Below are positions 10,258 to 22,602 of a stretch of 52,485 nt of DNA, piece after piece. The position numbers and the translations under genes were made by a program. Below the pieces are notes generated by a model. That model ran no database searches, had not been told where the DNA came from, and saw only the letters and a list, made by a program, of their open reading frames with translations. This DNA is from Rodentolepis nana (taxonomy: Eukaryota > Platyhelminthes > Cestoda > Cyclophyllidea > Hymenolepididae). The DNA lies in contig UZAE01012060.1 of NCBI GenBank assembly GCA_900617975.1, positions 18,247-70,731 of the forward strand, read 5' to 3'. The stretch's first letter is position 1, and each line of letters begins with the position of its first letter.

Positions 10258-13200
10258 CTATTTTTGGAAGTAGGAGGAGGAGGTGGAGGAGGAGTGACGC
10301 ACCCCCTTTAATTTGTCCTTTTTGTACTTTCCCAAAAGTTGTTTGTTATGACAGAATAATGGACTTGAGATGGGTTTGCTTGCTTCTCGCACTTATAAGT
10401 ATTGTATAAACAAGTTTTCGTGTATTAATCTCTACTTTTAGTTAAGATTTATGTTTTTACTAAAATTGCCTCTTGGAGCCCTTGTATTATACAATGGCCA
10501 ATCAAACAATTCTCCAATTGTTTTTATGAATAAGTCAATCATAATTATTAAAATTAGCTCAAAATAATATTTCTCTGCATCGACAAACAGAAAATGGTTT
10601 TTACTTTGGACTTTCTTTAAATCCAATATTTCCATCCATTTAAGACATTATTTAATTCAATTGTAGTGAAAATATTGGGAACCAGATAACTCATCTCTCA
10701 TAAGGAAATTTGACACCTAGTACACATTTTTCAAAGGTACACACTTGAAATATGAGAAATTCATTTTAAACCTGCTTCAAATCAGATTGAAAAAATGTTA
10801 AATTGAACAAAGTAAGTTTTACAAGAACCCATCTACTTTAAAGTAAATACAGTTTAAATGATTTTTTTTAGAAATGAGAATGCTTGGAAACCTCTGATAC
10901 GCCGGAGCACCTTAGGTACGATTAAATGCGGGCCCTTGGTTATTATTATGAGAGATGAATAAGTCGATATAGCACACAACTACTCTCCCAGTCAATAAGG
11001 AGGGAGAGGATTTCAAAACTTGGAACCTCAGAATATTAGGTCATAAAATAGATAGAAGCATGCGAATTGGCCTCTTTTTACTCTTACTTTTGTTTAATCG
11101 AATTGATATGATTGAAAGGGTTAATATATCCATTGGATATCGGGATTGGATCACAACTAATTTCCCTTAATTAGCAAGCTCATTCGTTTTTCGAACATTC
11201 GATTAGCAATGACGTTAACTATCTAATATAAGTTTTCTAAATATGGAAGATTTAGTTCATTTGCTGTCATTTAAACTCTCCAAAATTAAGACTTTTATTC
11301 AAATTATGCTTAATGATATTTTAAGTCAAAAGCCGTAGAAACTTTAAAGCGCTGTCTTAATTACAGCTAAATTCATGACTTTGTTCCATTTTAGGAAAGA
11401 AGAGCTTATGGAAATCCAGTCAGGGATAAAACACGGCCTCTTTTGTTTCAGTTAATCTTGCGTGTGTGTGGTCTAGCATTATTTCTTTTATTTGCCGAAG
11501 GGAACCGAGCAAAAGCGGTAATAACTTGCAACATTTTTCGGAACAAATTTTCCTCAATAATAGACAAATGGGCCCGAAACAAGTTTGAGCTTGAGGGTTT
11601 GGGTGCATTGTTGCTAAGTCAAATAAAATGAACATAAGATGTTAAGCACCCGTATATTTGCCAATGTAATTAAGGAATTGGGTAGGAGAAAACTGAGCAA
11701 TCTTGAATCGAATTGATTTTGAGTGATAAAATAAACTTTTGTGAAGCTATTCATTGGAAATTTTACTAATTTTACAAACAAACAAATTGAAATTTGAGTA
11801 AAAAACAGGAAATGGGAAGACAGAGGAAGAAAGGACTTGGACCAAAATATATTAACTGCTCGCATAAAGTTAAAAATAACCCTCAAATTGGTTTATTGTT
11901 CATTAATACATTTCTGAACATCCTTCCAATATTTTAAACACTTGCATATTAAATGTCAATGGTAAACAAATATAGCGTTATTGTGTTTAAGATTCGGTTC
12001 AATTTAGTCATCAATCCATACCTCCAATTGGTTTGGAATTGGAATTGGATTCCCAATAATCTCTGTAATGCTCTACCCGTGAAAGCGATTGAACTTATTC
12101 ATTTGGTATTTGAGGTGCCCGCATGGCTTTTTATAGCAATCCCAATCTAACTTAGGCTATCATCAATTACGATTGAATAGCTAAATAAATGCTCTGACAG
12201 AATTTCTCCTAGCAAATGAACTCTGATGCAATTTACTATTATTACTTTCTTGAGTTTTTTCTTCTTATTTCCATATTCACGTGTTTAAATTGTTGAAGCA
12301 AATGGACAGTCGAGCTACTTTGCTTGTGACCTCAATTATTTTATTAATTTGTAGATCTTTGTAGAACTGATAAGGAAATATCCTATTCAGGTAAACATTT
12401 GGTTTGATCAACAATCATTAACTTTGTGGTAGGAGACTACAAAGGACTACAAACGTGAGTTATTCCTTACACTTTCTCTCCTGAAATTTTTCTGTAAATG
12501 CCTCTCGAGCATTACCAATGCCCACAAACTCATTATTGTTCTTGGGATTAAAACGAAAAAATAGATGAATATGGAACAGCAACAATTTGGCAAATATGCT
12601 CACTGTACTGTCTTTTGGGGACAAGTGAAACAGGTAAGATTGGCCTTTTTATCTGTAACCTAATTAAAAGTTTATATTTTGATGAATAATATAATAAAAT
12701 GCAAGATAATCTATCCTCGTCAAATATTATAGGTTAACACAGTGTAAACAACTTTAACGTGATTTACTTGTTGCTAAGCTTCATTTTTCCGTAGATTCGA
12801 AATTTTCGTTAATTTAATGCAAAAGTATATCCAAGTCTATTACAATTATTGTACAGAGATTACTCAACGTATACCAGTCAAAATTTTGACATCTGTTTCC
12901 TTTGCGTGAGTTAGACTCATCGTCTTAAGGGACTTCTATTTCCTTTCATCAAAATGTCATGAGTTGACAGGAGAATTTACATATTCTGGGTGGCCTACGA
13001 CGTAAATATTTTTTTTCTTTTATGCGCACTATGTGTTATCCCTCAAGTTATTTGCAAAATGAAAGTATCCAGACGAAATGGACAATGATATAGTTAGTTT
13101 AAATAAGATTTACACAGAATTTAATGTCCTTTAGATAAATTCCAATAAACCGTTCGCAGCATTTGAATGTTATTGTGCAATCTCCACGACAGCGATATTA

Positions 13201-15256
13201 GACATGCAGTAACTTCAGGAATTACTTGACATACACTCGCGATCAGTTAATTAACGAATTATTCCTCGTGTTTTAAAGTGCATCAGCTTCAGTTATTGTA
13301 GCTTTCGTTGCATTTTAATTGAATTAAAATAATTGAAACTGAAAGAAAGTAATCAAGTGTACTTACTTTATCCTGACATTGGTTGGTGAGATTAGTGATA
13401 ATTGACATTGAGTACAAATTTAATAAAACCTTTTCAATCTCGGGAAAGGTTTGCAACAAAACCGGTTAAATCTGCATGATGTAGTAAAATGCAGAATTTG
13501 AAAATATCTCACAAACTTAGCTTATTTGACTCTCAATATTTCAGTATTCTCTAATTCAAGTTTAAATAGTTTGAGGGACAAATTTAAATAATCTATATAT
13601 TAGCTTGGCTATCGAAGTAGTTTTATTGTCCATCAGGATATTTGTTATTTGAAAGGAAATAGTTTTGGAATCGTTAGTCGTAGTGAAATTAATGAGATGA
13701 TCATTAGGCAGATTTAAACACTGAGACATGAAATGATGAATCAGAAACACGTACTGTTTCGTACGACGGTTTAAATATCCTGATTTCAATTTGTGCATAA
13801 ATCATATTTATTTGGGTAATTACGTTCTGGGCTAGATGCTTTCTAACGATAAAAATAACAAAAGTGACCTTAAAATGCAAGAATGGATAGCACTTAGGAA
13901 TAAGAGAGAATCTAAAATATTAACTGAGAAAGGAAGAGTAATACTTATGTGAACACATGGAATGTGTAAAAAGATTATAAAGATCACATTATCGTAAGAA
14001 GATTTTACTCCTTATGTCATCATTCGTTATAATCAATTGCAAGACCTGAACATTGTCATTGAAAAGCATTCTTATTTTATGAGGAATGGCATGGTTTCTG
14101 TATAAAAAGCCATAGTAAAATTGTATTGGCTTAATCTTGGTAAAAATTTTATCTTGGATGACTAACACTCAAGTCTACAAAAAATTCATCTAAATATAAA
14201 TGCGACAGAATAAACAAAGCTTTGCAACTACAAGTTGAACTAAAATGGTATAATCTAGCCATTACCATAAATTGCTAGCTATTTAAAACTGTAAAATGTT
14301 GGTATCAGCCTCTCACTCAAGTAAACATAGCCTATATGCCGAAATCTAAAGGGTTTCCAAAGTGATCGAGTACAAAAGGCGAATGTTGCCAAAAAGAATT
14401 ATATTAACATAAGCTTGTTTTAAACAAATGAATGTTTTAATCTAAGCTGCCATAAAGATAAGCATGGCCTGCTTAATTCTTGGCTTGCTCTGAAGGTCAA
14501 AGTTGCGCTAAAATTTCTAAATGCCCTGTATTTAAAATTTGCGATCAATTATATGGGAGATAATTTCACCAGGAGTATTTATCGGGAAGCGGGGATAGCT
14601 TTCCTCCCAAAGTTGGAAAAAACTCCGAGCGTTGATAAGCGTACATGTTACATCATAAAATCGACTTAATATAACGTTGAATTTGCTTATTTATTCGAAA
14701 GGAAATCGAATGTTTTTGTGAAAAATTGACATAAAATAGGGTCTTCATTAATTCTAAATTAACAATTGTAAAATATCCATGCTTTTTGAGAAGAAATTTT
14801 CAAATAGTTGAATAATTCATTATATTTTTTGAAAAATAAGTTGGAATAGATCAAAATAACCGTGTATAACTCATGTCCACTAGAAAATAATGGTATTTAT
14901 TAAAATCTTAAAACGTAAATACAATATACAAGACTGCTTCAATCTAATTAGATAAACATTTTAGTGGAGATTCAATGCTTGATAAAAGTTATTTGGAAAT
15001 CTTTATCAGAATAGATTCTGATTGCAACGCAAGTAGAGAAGTAGCATTATTTTTAAGCATACTTAAAATTAATATGATACCGATGAGGAAGAAAGCTCAT
15101 TTCAAGAAAATTAAAACCAACAATCAAAGATATTCGCTTCTTACTTTGTATGCCTCATTACCATAGCAACATACACGTAAACTAAGCAAACGAACCAATA
15201 GATGAGTGCTTTACTTTGGCGGGAATTCCATTTTAGAGAAAGTGTGACCTTAGTGA
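10258..15256. other. 5 kb AT-rich intergenic stretch, no gene seen
   Basis: Only short ORFs without recognisable domains or consistent splice phasing. It probably includes the promoter of the CCDC66-like gene near its right end, but I see no clear core element. Confidence 0.55.
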
Positions 15257-18200
15257 ATGAGTTTGGGTTCAGGAAAAATACGCGCCGAATTGGACAATCG
15301 AGCTCGCCAGGAAATTCTTAATAATAGTAAAATCGACTCTTTGAACACAAATATCAATTCAACGAAAGCGGGTATTGTTTCGCAGCAGAAATTGGCTCAG
15401 GTTTTATGCAAAACTGATCGGGTAAAGATTTATGCAAAGCAAATAAACCATTGCCTGGGTAATTTATATTATCTTTTCGATTTCAGGCTCATCTCACACC
15501 CATCGAATCAAATTCTTCTAAACCCTCACAACAATCGATCTCCCAAATCGATCAAGGTGTTGATCATAAAAGTGGTATTTTAAACTCGTTTGATAATTTT
15601 CCGTTTTCCAATGAAATCTTTAAAGAAGCCGTTAATAGGCTTATCGAGCTTAACAAAGATAAACTTACTGATTCGCAACTTGTGGACTTGGTTTCTTCAT
15701 TTTATTTAGTTACAAACCAATGCTTAAAACGTTAGTTTGTATTCTGTACTTTTTCTCAGCTTTTATTATATTTCTACTAATATTCTTGAAATTTACATGT
15801 AGAATTTAATGCAAATGCAGTGGATTCTTCCATTTATTCTTCTGCTAAGTCGCAGACATCGGATAACATTGATAAACACCAAACTGGATTTTCAGTAGAG
15901 AGTCTAGAGAGTGGAAAAGTCACAATAGCATCTGATTCACCGAACCCTCCGTTGACTTTAATGGAAAGAAAACGTCTGCAATGGATGCAGGAAAATGGTA
16001 AGTTTTACTTTTTAACTTGTACATTATAATTGCATTAGTTGAAGTAGACTCAATTTGGTTTGTTTTCATGTGGTATTTGTAGTCATTTTGATAATGTTGG
16101 TTCATTAATGAATATTTGCTGATCCAATTTAGAACTATTTAAACACGTCCTTTTAATGGCTAAACTCAGGGTCTATCCAATGACAAAACTTCCTTTGGGT
16201 GTATTCTAAATGGTTCTTGTGAACTATTGTTCTTTTCCTACTACTACTTAGGGTTTGGAAATATCCGGTTTCTAGAGAAAAAGTGACTTCGGTAGGCTGT
16301 CTTATTTTATATCACTCTTATAATGAATCGGTTCTCCCACTGACTTACGCTATTTTTAGGTTCTAAAATACTTTTATTGTTCATCAAAAATTTCCTTAAT
16401 TTAATAAAGATAATTCATGAATCAATTATTTAAGATTGCTGTTTTTAAGATTTTAAAATGTTTAATAGGTTTGATATCCATCTCTTAACATACAATGACC
16501 GAATTACCAGTTTTTTGGAGAAAACTGTTCTAGCTTAGAGCTTAATTCTTTTCTTGAGTTAAGGGTTAAAGAATTATCCATTAAAGGACGAAATTCCGCT
16601 AAATTGTGACTTTTAATGCCATGAATTTTACCCTGCACTTCCATTCAATACCTCATTCGTCCCCGATTTAGGCTACCCTACTGTTTTCTTGTGTTTTGAT
16701 TCTTCTGCCTTGTTATAAGAACTTTCGAATTTGACAGACGGAAAGCACCTGAAAAGCCTAACAATAAAATCCCAATTTATTTGTAAGGTATCGAGAAATT
16801 GTTACTTTTATGTTTGTGAGCATGAAATTAAGCTCATTTTACTTCTATACGAATTGCTATCTGGTTTATTCATTAGTGTTATCTATTCCCCTTCTCCTTA
16901 CTATTATTTGGTAAATACTTTTAGAGGAGCTCGAACGTTTAAGCAAAGGTCGAGCCCTTCCAGCGGTTCATAATCCGACAATGGCCGAGGGTGTGATGCA
17001 TCATGAAAAGGTCATTAACCCAGCTCCTCCTCCTGCAAAGGATCACCATCGATTCAAACGATCCAACTATCTCGCGGGGCTTCCAGTGGGTGAGGATCCG
17101 CAAGCTGAAGCTGTATTGAAGGTGATTCGAAAAGCTGTATTACACTTCATTTTGAAAATAAACTATTGAAGGGCTATATTTCGTTAAATGTACATTAATT
17201 CATTTTAGTCATTAATAAGCGCACGGCTGGAAAGCGATTTCTATTGAATTGTGAAGGAAGTAAGGAAGCTCTATGTTTTCACTCTTGGTACGAAGTTGCT
17301 ATTGATAAAGCGGGGCTTTGGCAATTTTATCGATATTATTAACGCCAATACCTAATTTTAAATTCAAAATAGGAAGGACCTAGTTGGTTTGATTAATGCT
17401 AGCTCTAATTGTTCAACATTTCATGAAAATTAAATGAAGGGATGGAAAGTTTTTTTTACATTTCTTAATTCTCTATCTTATATGATGTTTTGTCTGTCTA
17501 TCTTCAATTTAGTGCTCATCTTCTATTTTTTTTGCAAAATCCCAAAACTTATACGGCTACATCTCAATATCAACTCCAGTATTAATTGCCCTTTCGTGAA
17601 TCTAGAATTATTGACATTTATTGGCCAAGGTGCACTAGTTATGCTTTTACGTGTATCCTAAAGTCAATTTTTCCCATCTTCACACGAGCGAATTATTGCA
17701 TTATTCTAAAATATCTTTAAGGAAGCCTCAATATGCAATGAATTTCATTACAACCGGCAGTAAAAATATAGTTAGAAACAAAGGAAACCCAACCACAACT
17801 CGATGTCTGTAGCCACTCCGCATTCAGAATAGAACACACCTCTAGTCAGTTTCCCTTTCTTTTGAGAACTATCTAACTATATTCTAACTTTATCTTGAAT
17901 AGAGCCTTCTATTTAAATGGGGGCTCTATGAATGACCACGTGATTTAGCCGATATTTGTTACCTCCCAAGTAAATGTTATCCCTTTGGGGTTTTGCTCTC
18001 ATTATGCTCATTTTTCTCAACTGCCGTTGTGTATTTTCCTCTTTGTTAGGAGCAAAAGAGACGCCAATGGTTAGCCGATCTTGACCATCAGATTGAGGAG
18101 CGACGTATTGCACGAGAACAGGAACGCCTCAAAAATTTGGCACTAGATTCTGCCCCACCTAGGAGAAGTCAAGAAATTGATTCCTCTTTGACCGCACCTG

Positions 18201-21164
18201 CTTATACTGAGGTCAAATCAGCTAGTTATGGTAGAGGTCGTGGTCTAGCCGACTTAATGGGACGACAAGAATCGGAATCGGCTACCAAACGTGAGCGGCA
18301 ACGGGAATTAAAAGTAGCGTCCTATAATATACCATTTATTTATAAAACCATGTGTCCTTAACACTAAAGGTAAAATGGAATATAATAATTAGACAGGCGG
18401 ATGTGTAGTAACAGAAGAGAGAAAACAGTTTTGGGAAGAGAAAGTGGGTTTTGGTCCATGGGGAGAAGAATCCTTTAAAAGTAAGCCTCTTCTTTTCTAT
18501 TGAAATGTTAGGAAATCAATTTTCTTTCGCTTTGATAAATATTCTCATTAGGCTGCAGACAGAGGTAGAGATTATTCCAATGCATTTTACAAATTAAACA
18601 AATTATTATATGAGAAGTTGTTAGGACTTTGAAACGCCGTCGAACAGATGACACTTCTAGATCCAAGTAACTATCAAGAGCGAGTATGATTTAGGGCAAC
18701 CGCGTTCTAACAAGAACATGCGTTGGAGTTTTTTCTATCTTTTAAAGATCTCTCACTAAATCCCAAGTCAACACTAAGGACAACATTCTGGGGTGTGCCA
18801 TTTTAACCCTTCCTATGGTTTCTAAGAATTAAAACGGTATAATCTTTGATATTAGAAGTCATTGAGGTGATGATAGTACAAGAACATTCATTTCTTTTCG
18901 AGGTTGGTGGCTTAAAACCTCGTCATTTTCGCTTGAATCCCCTTAAGATGGGGATTTGCGGTACTAAATATAAGAATTGAATGTTTGTAAACCTAGAATT
19001 TTTCGTACCGATATAATTTTATGCCGTTCCTCTCATCATAGGAAGACATCTTAAGCAACAGAAAGAATGTTTTCAAAAATCAATGCAATGGGGCCCATTT
19101 ATTTTATCTCTGTGAAGTTTCCTATTGCTATAACATCAATGGGAATAAAGATAATGAATACTAAATCAAGATTAGGTTAATTGAAGGTAGATAAGTGGGT
19201 TCAAATTTGTCCAGGAAATTTGTCTGACTAGTATGCTAGCGTGCAAATGGGATTTAATATTGTTACAATCTAATAACGAAATACGTTGAAGATGTATTGC
19301 TTGTGAAGGAGGCGTATGCCGAACAGATGCGGGAACGCGACGAGAGGCGTCGGAAAGAGCGTGAGGCAGAAGCTAAAGCAGACGAGGCAATTCGTCTTGA
19401 AATTGAGCGCGAACGTCGTCTCATCGAAGAACAAGAGCTCAAACTTGCTCAGCGTCGTAGACAAACTGAGTTAGAAGCTCAAGAACGTCTGATTCTTAAA
19501 ATAACTGAGAACAATGAAAAGCAGCCCCAAAGTAACATTCATCACTCTTCTAGCAACGCTAGTCGAATACCCCGCTCCACTAATCAGGTATTCGTAATAA
19601 ACATTACTTAATTATTATTCAGTAGTTGCGATTTTTAATTCCACTCGTTATCCTTTTCAGCCGGTGTCGCAACCAGGAAAAAGGCCAAATGATCTCAAAT
19701 GTATAAAGAAAGAGCAATTTGGGAGTACTTATACCATTTCTAACCCAAGTGAGTAAATCATAATGTTTTGATTGCGTAACTTATGATGGTGTTCGTAACT
19801 GTCTTACTTTCTACCGACATTCCAGCTGGGAGATCAAATAGTGGTTCAATTGACGTCCATAACCAGAATCGAATAAATAAAGATACACCAACAGTTATTC
19901 GAACGGAATCTACTTTGATATCTTCTAGTCCTCCTTCTTTTCCTCCTAGTCGTCCAACTTCTGATTTCTTATCAGCTATCGCTGATCCTGATTTTGCATA
20001 CCCTCAGGTATAGCTTTCGTTTTATTTCTGAAATCGTCCTCTATGAAATGAGAGATTGTATTGTGTCCAATTAATAAAAGTTGAGTTTTTTAGAAACCGA
20101 AATTGATTTAAGTGAGTTAAGATTGCGTCTGCATCCCTTCAGATTAATTTTCCTCGTTTTACTATTCAGCCGTAATGATCCCCTATTAATTATAAGTCTT
20201 TTTACGGTACTTCTAGAATTTTGTACGTCAGAAATCGTTTCTTTGTTTGCACCTGGAAGTGCAGCTAGGCACCCGCCTAAAAACAATGATTAAGATGGAA
20301 GTGTTTGAGGATTCTGCTGTAACTGGAAGATTATGATTCTATGCCGCTAAACTAAAATGCGGTTATCTTGTTTGTTAAATAGCGCCGAAGAAAGTTATTA
20401 AACTTAGTGGCATGAATTGTGTTGATATGTGCTCTGGTGGCATTGAGATGAAGTTAGAAGTCACGGATGCACGTTAAAAGCAAAGATTAACGATAAGGCA
20501 GTTTCCACCAATGGCCTCCTGAAAACTATTCTTTCCGAGACAAAAGCTTGGAAAGCTGAAATACAAAGATCTGAAATTATTAATTAACAGGAGTGATCAA
20601 AAGAGGGATAACCAAATTCGATTCTCCTTAAAGTCATTCGTCCCAAAGATGAGTGCTGGGAGGTTTCTTATATGCCTTCATTTATTCAAATAAGAAACAA
20701 AGATACCACTGATGTGCAACTTACAGATAGTGGAGGAACTAGAACAGTCCCACAACGGGATAACTGAAGAGGATGTTGTGAAAAGACTTAAACAGATCCA
20801 TCAAAACTTTACGAAACCCAATGAAAACAATTCTGTTAATAAATGTATCAGGAAAACAAAAAGACGTCTAAGAATATGCAAATGTCGCACAGACAGAAGG
20901 GGTGAAGTGCAGGATAAGTAGGATTGAGTTTATCGCGGCCTCCATAAGAATTTGACGATTGTAAACACTCTCCTTATGTTCTCCAAGCATTCTTTCCTTT
21001 CTAGGAATCTCGAGATTCAGCCCTTCGTGAAGTTTCCAGAATCAAAGAGGTAAGAAATATTTCGAAACGTCTTAAATATACAAACTTTCCACCTTGCTAA
21101 TTGGTTCATTTTTTAGAACCTGGCAAAACGTCAAAACGAACTCAGATCGATGCAGCAGAACTAG
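15257..21164 (+). CDS. CCDC66: CCDC66-like coiled-coil protein
   Basis: Twelve exons with consistent phase give about 632 aa: 15257-15400, 15487-15730, 15803-15997, 16925-17121, 18050-18313, 18393-18480, 19292-19587, 19661-19748, 19826-20007, 20727-20834, 21005-21049 and 21117-21164. CCDC66 family proteins bind microtubules and act at centrosomes and ciliary axonemes. Supporting signs are LTLMERKRLQWMQ in exon 3, NYLAGLPVGEDPQAE in exon 4, the helix EQKRRQWLADLDHQIEERR in exon 5, FGPWGEE in exon 6 (compare the PWG-type motif of the family) and a highly charged coiled coil in exon 7. The C-terminal exons are also coiled-coil-like. CSPP1 is the main alternative because its helices are similar. 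The weakest points are the exon 7 acceptor (TTGAAG) and the exon 10 donor (TCT|GTTAAT). The gene ends tail to tail with UXT. Confidence 0.55.
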
Positions 21165-21214
21165 TAGAACCATAAAAAATATTGTTGTTGTCTATCATGT
21201 ACACATTTTTTAAA

Positions 21215-21220
21215 AATAAA
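21215..21220 (+). terminator. Polyadenylation signal of the CCDC66-like gene
   Basis: AATAAA about 50 nt after the TAG at 21162-21164, in the expected position for 3' end formation. Confidence 0.6.
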
Positions 21221-21452
21221 CTGCATTCTTACATTTCTCAATTGCTAACACATATCCTTTTAACGTATGAAGGTTAAAGGAAAAAATCCAACGGCCAGTA
21301 AGAAAATATTCGAATTCCAATTTCGCATATCAATTAAAAGAAGAAATCCAAAAAACATACAAATATACAAAAATGAATAAAAAACAGAGCTAAGAAGAAA
21401 GGTATTTGGGAAAATGTACGTATAGAAAATGAAGAACGTGTTTGGAGTAAAA

Positions 21453-21458
21453 TTTATT
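21453..21458 (-). terminator. Polyadenylation signal of UXT
   Basis: TTTATT on the plus strand, AATAAA on the minus strand, about 74 nt after the UXT stop. It lies in the short gap between the two convergent genes. Confidence 0.55.
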
Positions 21459-21531
21459 CAAAGTTAGGCATTAGGATCTATATACAATGGAGTTGGGGGA
21501 AATTCTGACGTTCCAAAATGCTAAAATACCT

Positions 21532-22106
21532 TTATAAGAGAACATCACGATAGTCAGGTCGCGTTTCGACATCAAGATTTTGTAGGATTCTAAGAGTTTC
21601 CAGACTAACTCGGATTTGAGCGCGAATTTCGAAAGCCTTTTTGCGAAAAACTTCCGCCTTCTCATTTAGGAATTCTATACGTTGACGAACGCACTCAAGG
21701 GCCTCTGCGGGAGTCATTTCAACATGAAAACCTAAACCAACATCGACGTAGAGTTTCGCTAACGATGGTCTGAAAAGAATACAGGTCGTGGTTGGATAAC
21801 CAGGATATGTTAAATTTCTTACATATTCGCTTTCATGTAAAAATTAAGTCCCATGTCAACCATAGTTTCAATGCCTTCACTGTCTTCAGATTTTATGTCC
21901 ATTTCAGAAAACTTCTCAAGTAGGTTTTGAAGCTCAAGGTAACTCGAAATATCCCCATACATTGCATCACCAGCTTCAAGCACGCGTCTATAAAATAAAT
22001 ATCACTAAAAGAGGTTAGTATACTTCAGATCAATGCGTAATTTTTCATTGATGAAAGTTTCAATCTTATCGATCTTCTCAGTACAAGCTGTGGCTTCTTT
22101 CGACAT
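21532..22106 (-). CDS. UXT: UXT, prefoldin-like alpha subunit
   Basis: Three exons, 22106-22024, 21987-21823 and 21769-21532, encode 161 aa (human UXT has 157). Phases match exactly (83+165+238 nt). UXT is an alpha-type prefoldin that joins the R2TP/URI prefoldin-like co-chaperone; it has also been reported at the centrosome and as a transcription cofactor. The fold is clear: an N-terminal helix (KIETFINEKLRIDLKRVLEA), a central beta hairpin with VDMGLNFYMKAN (compare VDLGCNFFVDT in UXT) and LYVDVGLGFHVEMTPAEAL (compare IYVALGYGFFLELTLAEAL), then a C-terminal helix ending LETLRILQNL. The introns are 36 and 53 nt. It diverges from the PPP1R35-like gene across a gap of about 500 bp and converges on the CCDC66-like gene. 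Confidence 0.88.
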
Positions 22107-22602
22107 TATATCTAAAAACAAATAGATAAAATAGTGTTAAACTTTTTATTGATTAAAGATTCACGAAAGAAAATGTGCAGTCAATTTATGCGAACTTGCC
22201 ACCTTTAAAGCGCGAGTACTAAAGCGTGATCAGGGCACCCAAATATTTTAAAATTGAGGATTTTCAATCACTTATTAAAAACATAAGCACTTTATATAAC
22301 ATTTAAATAAATCTTATTTCTAGATGATTAGCGTAAAATATTATTAATTCTTTCATGAAAATATTTGATTTATTTTCCCAGATGGTTGTCATGGTAAACA
22401 GTCTGTATTTGCGGCTTATTTAAGTGAACACACTTATTATCATCATTTCACGTAACAATTATGCTTTATAGTATTTATCCTTCTAATTAAACCGATTATA
22501 GAATTTTAGTACTTCCGTACGTATTAGGATATTTATTTGCTGCTTAATTTGTGCTTATATTTTACAACAATTGATCTTGTAGTTTAACGTGGTATTACAT
22601 TA
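22107..22602. promoter_or_regulatory. Divergent intergenic region between UXT and the PPP1R35-like gene
   Basis: The 496 bp between two divergent start codons must hold at least the 5' UTRs and promoters of both genes. It is AT-rich. I cannot point to a specific TATA box or factor site with confidence. Confidence 0.45.

Noticed and set aside
20081..20293. ORF in the intron between exons 9 and 10 of the CCDC66-like gene as an extra exon
   Set aside because: Joining it after the acceptor near 20092 in the required phase meets a stop within six codons.
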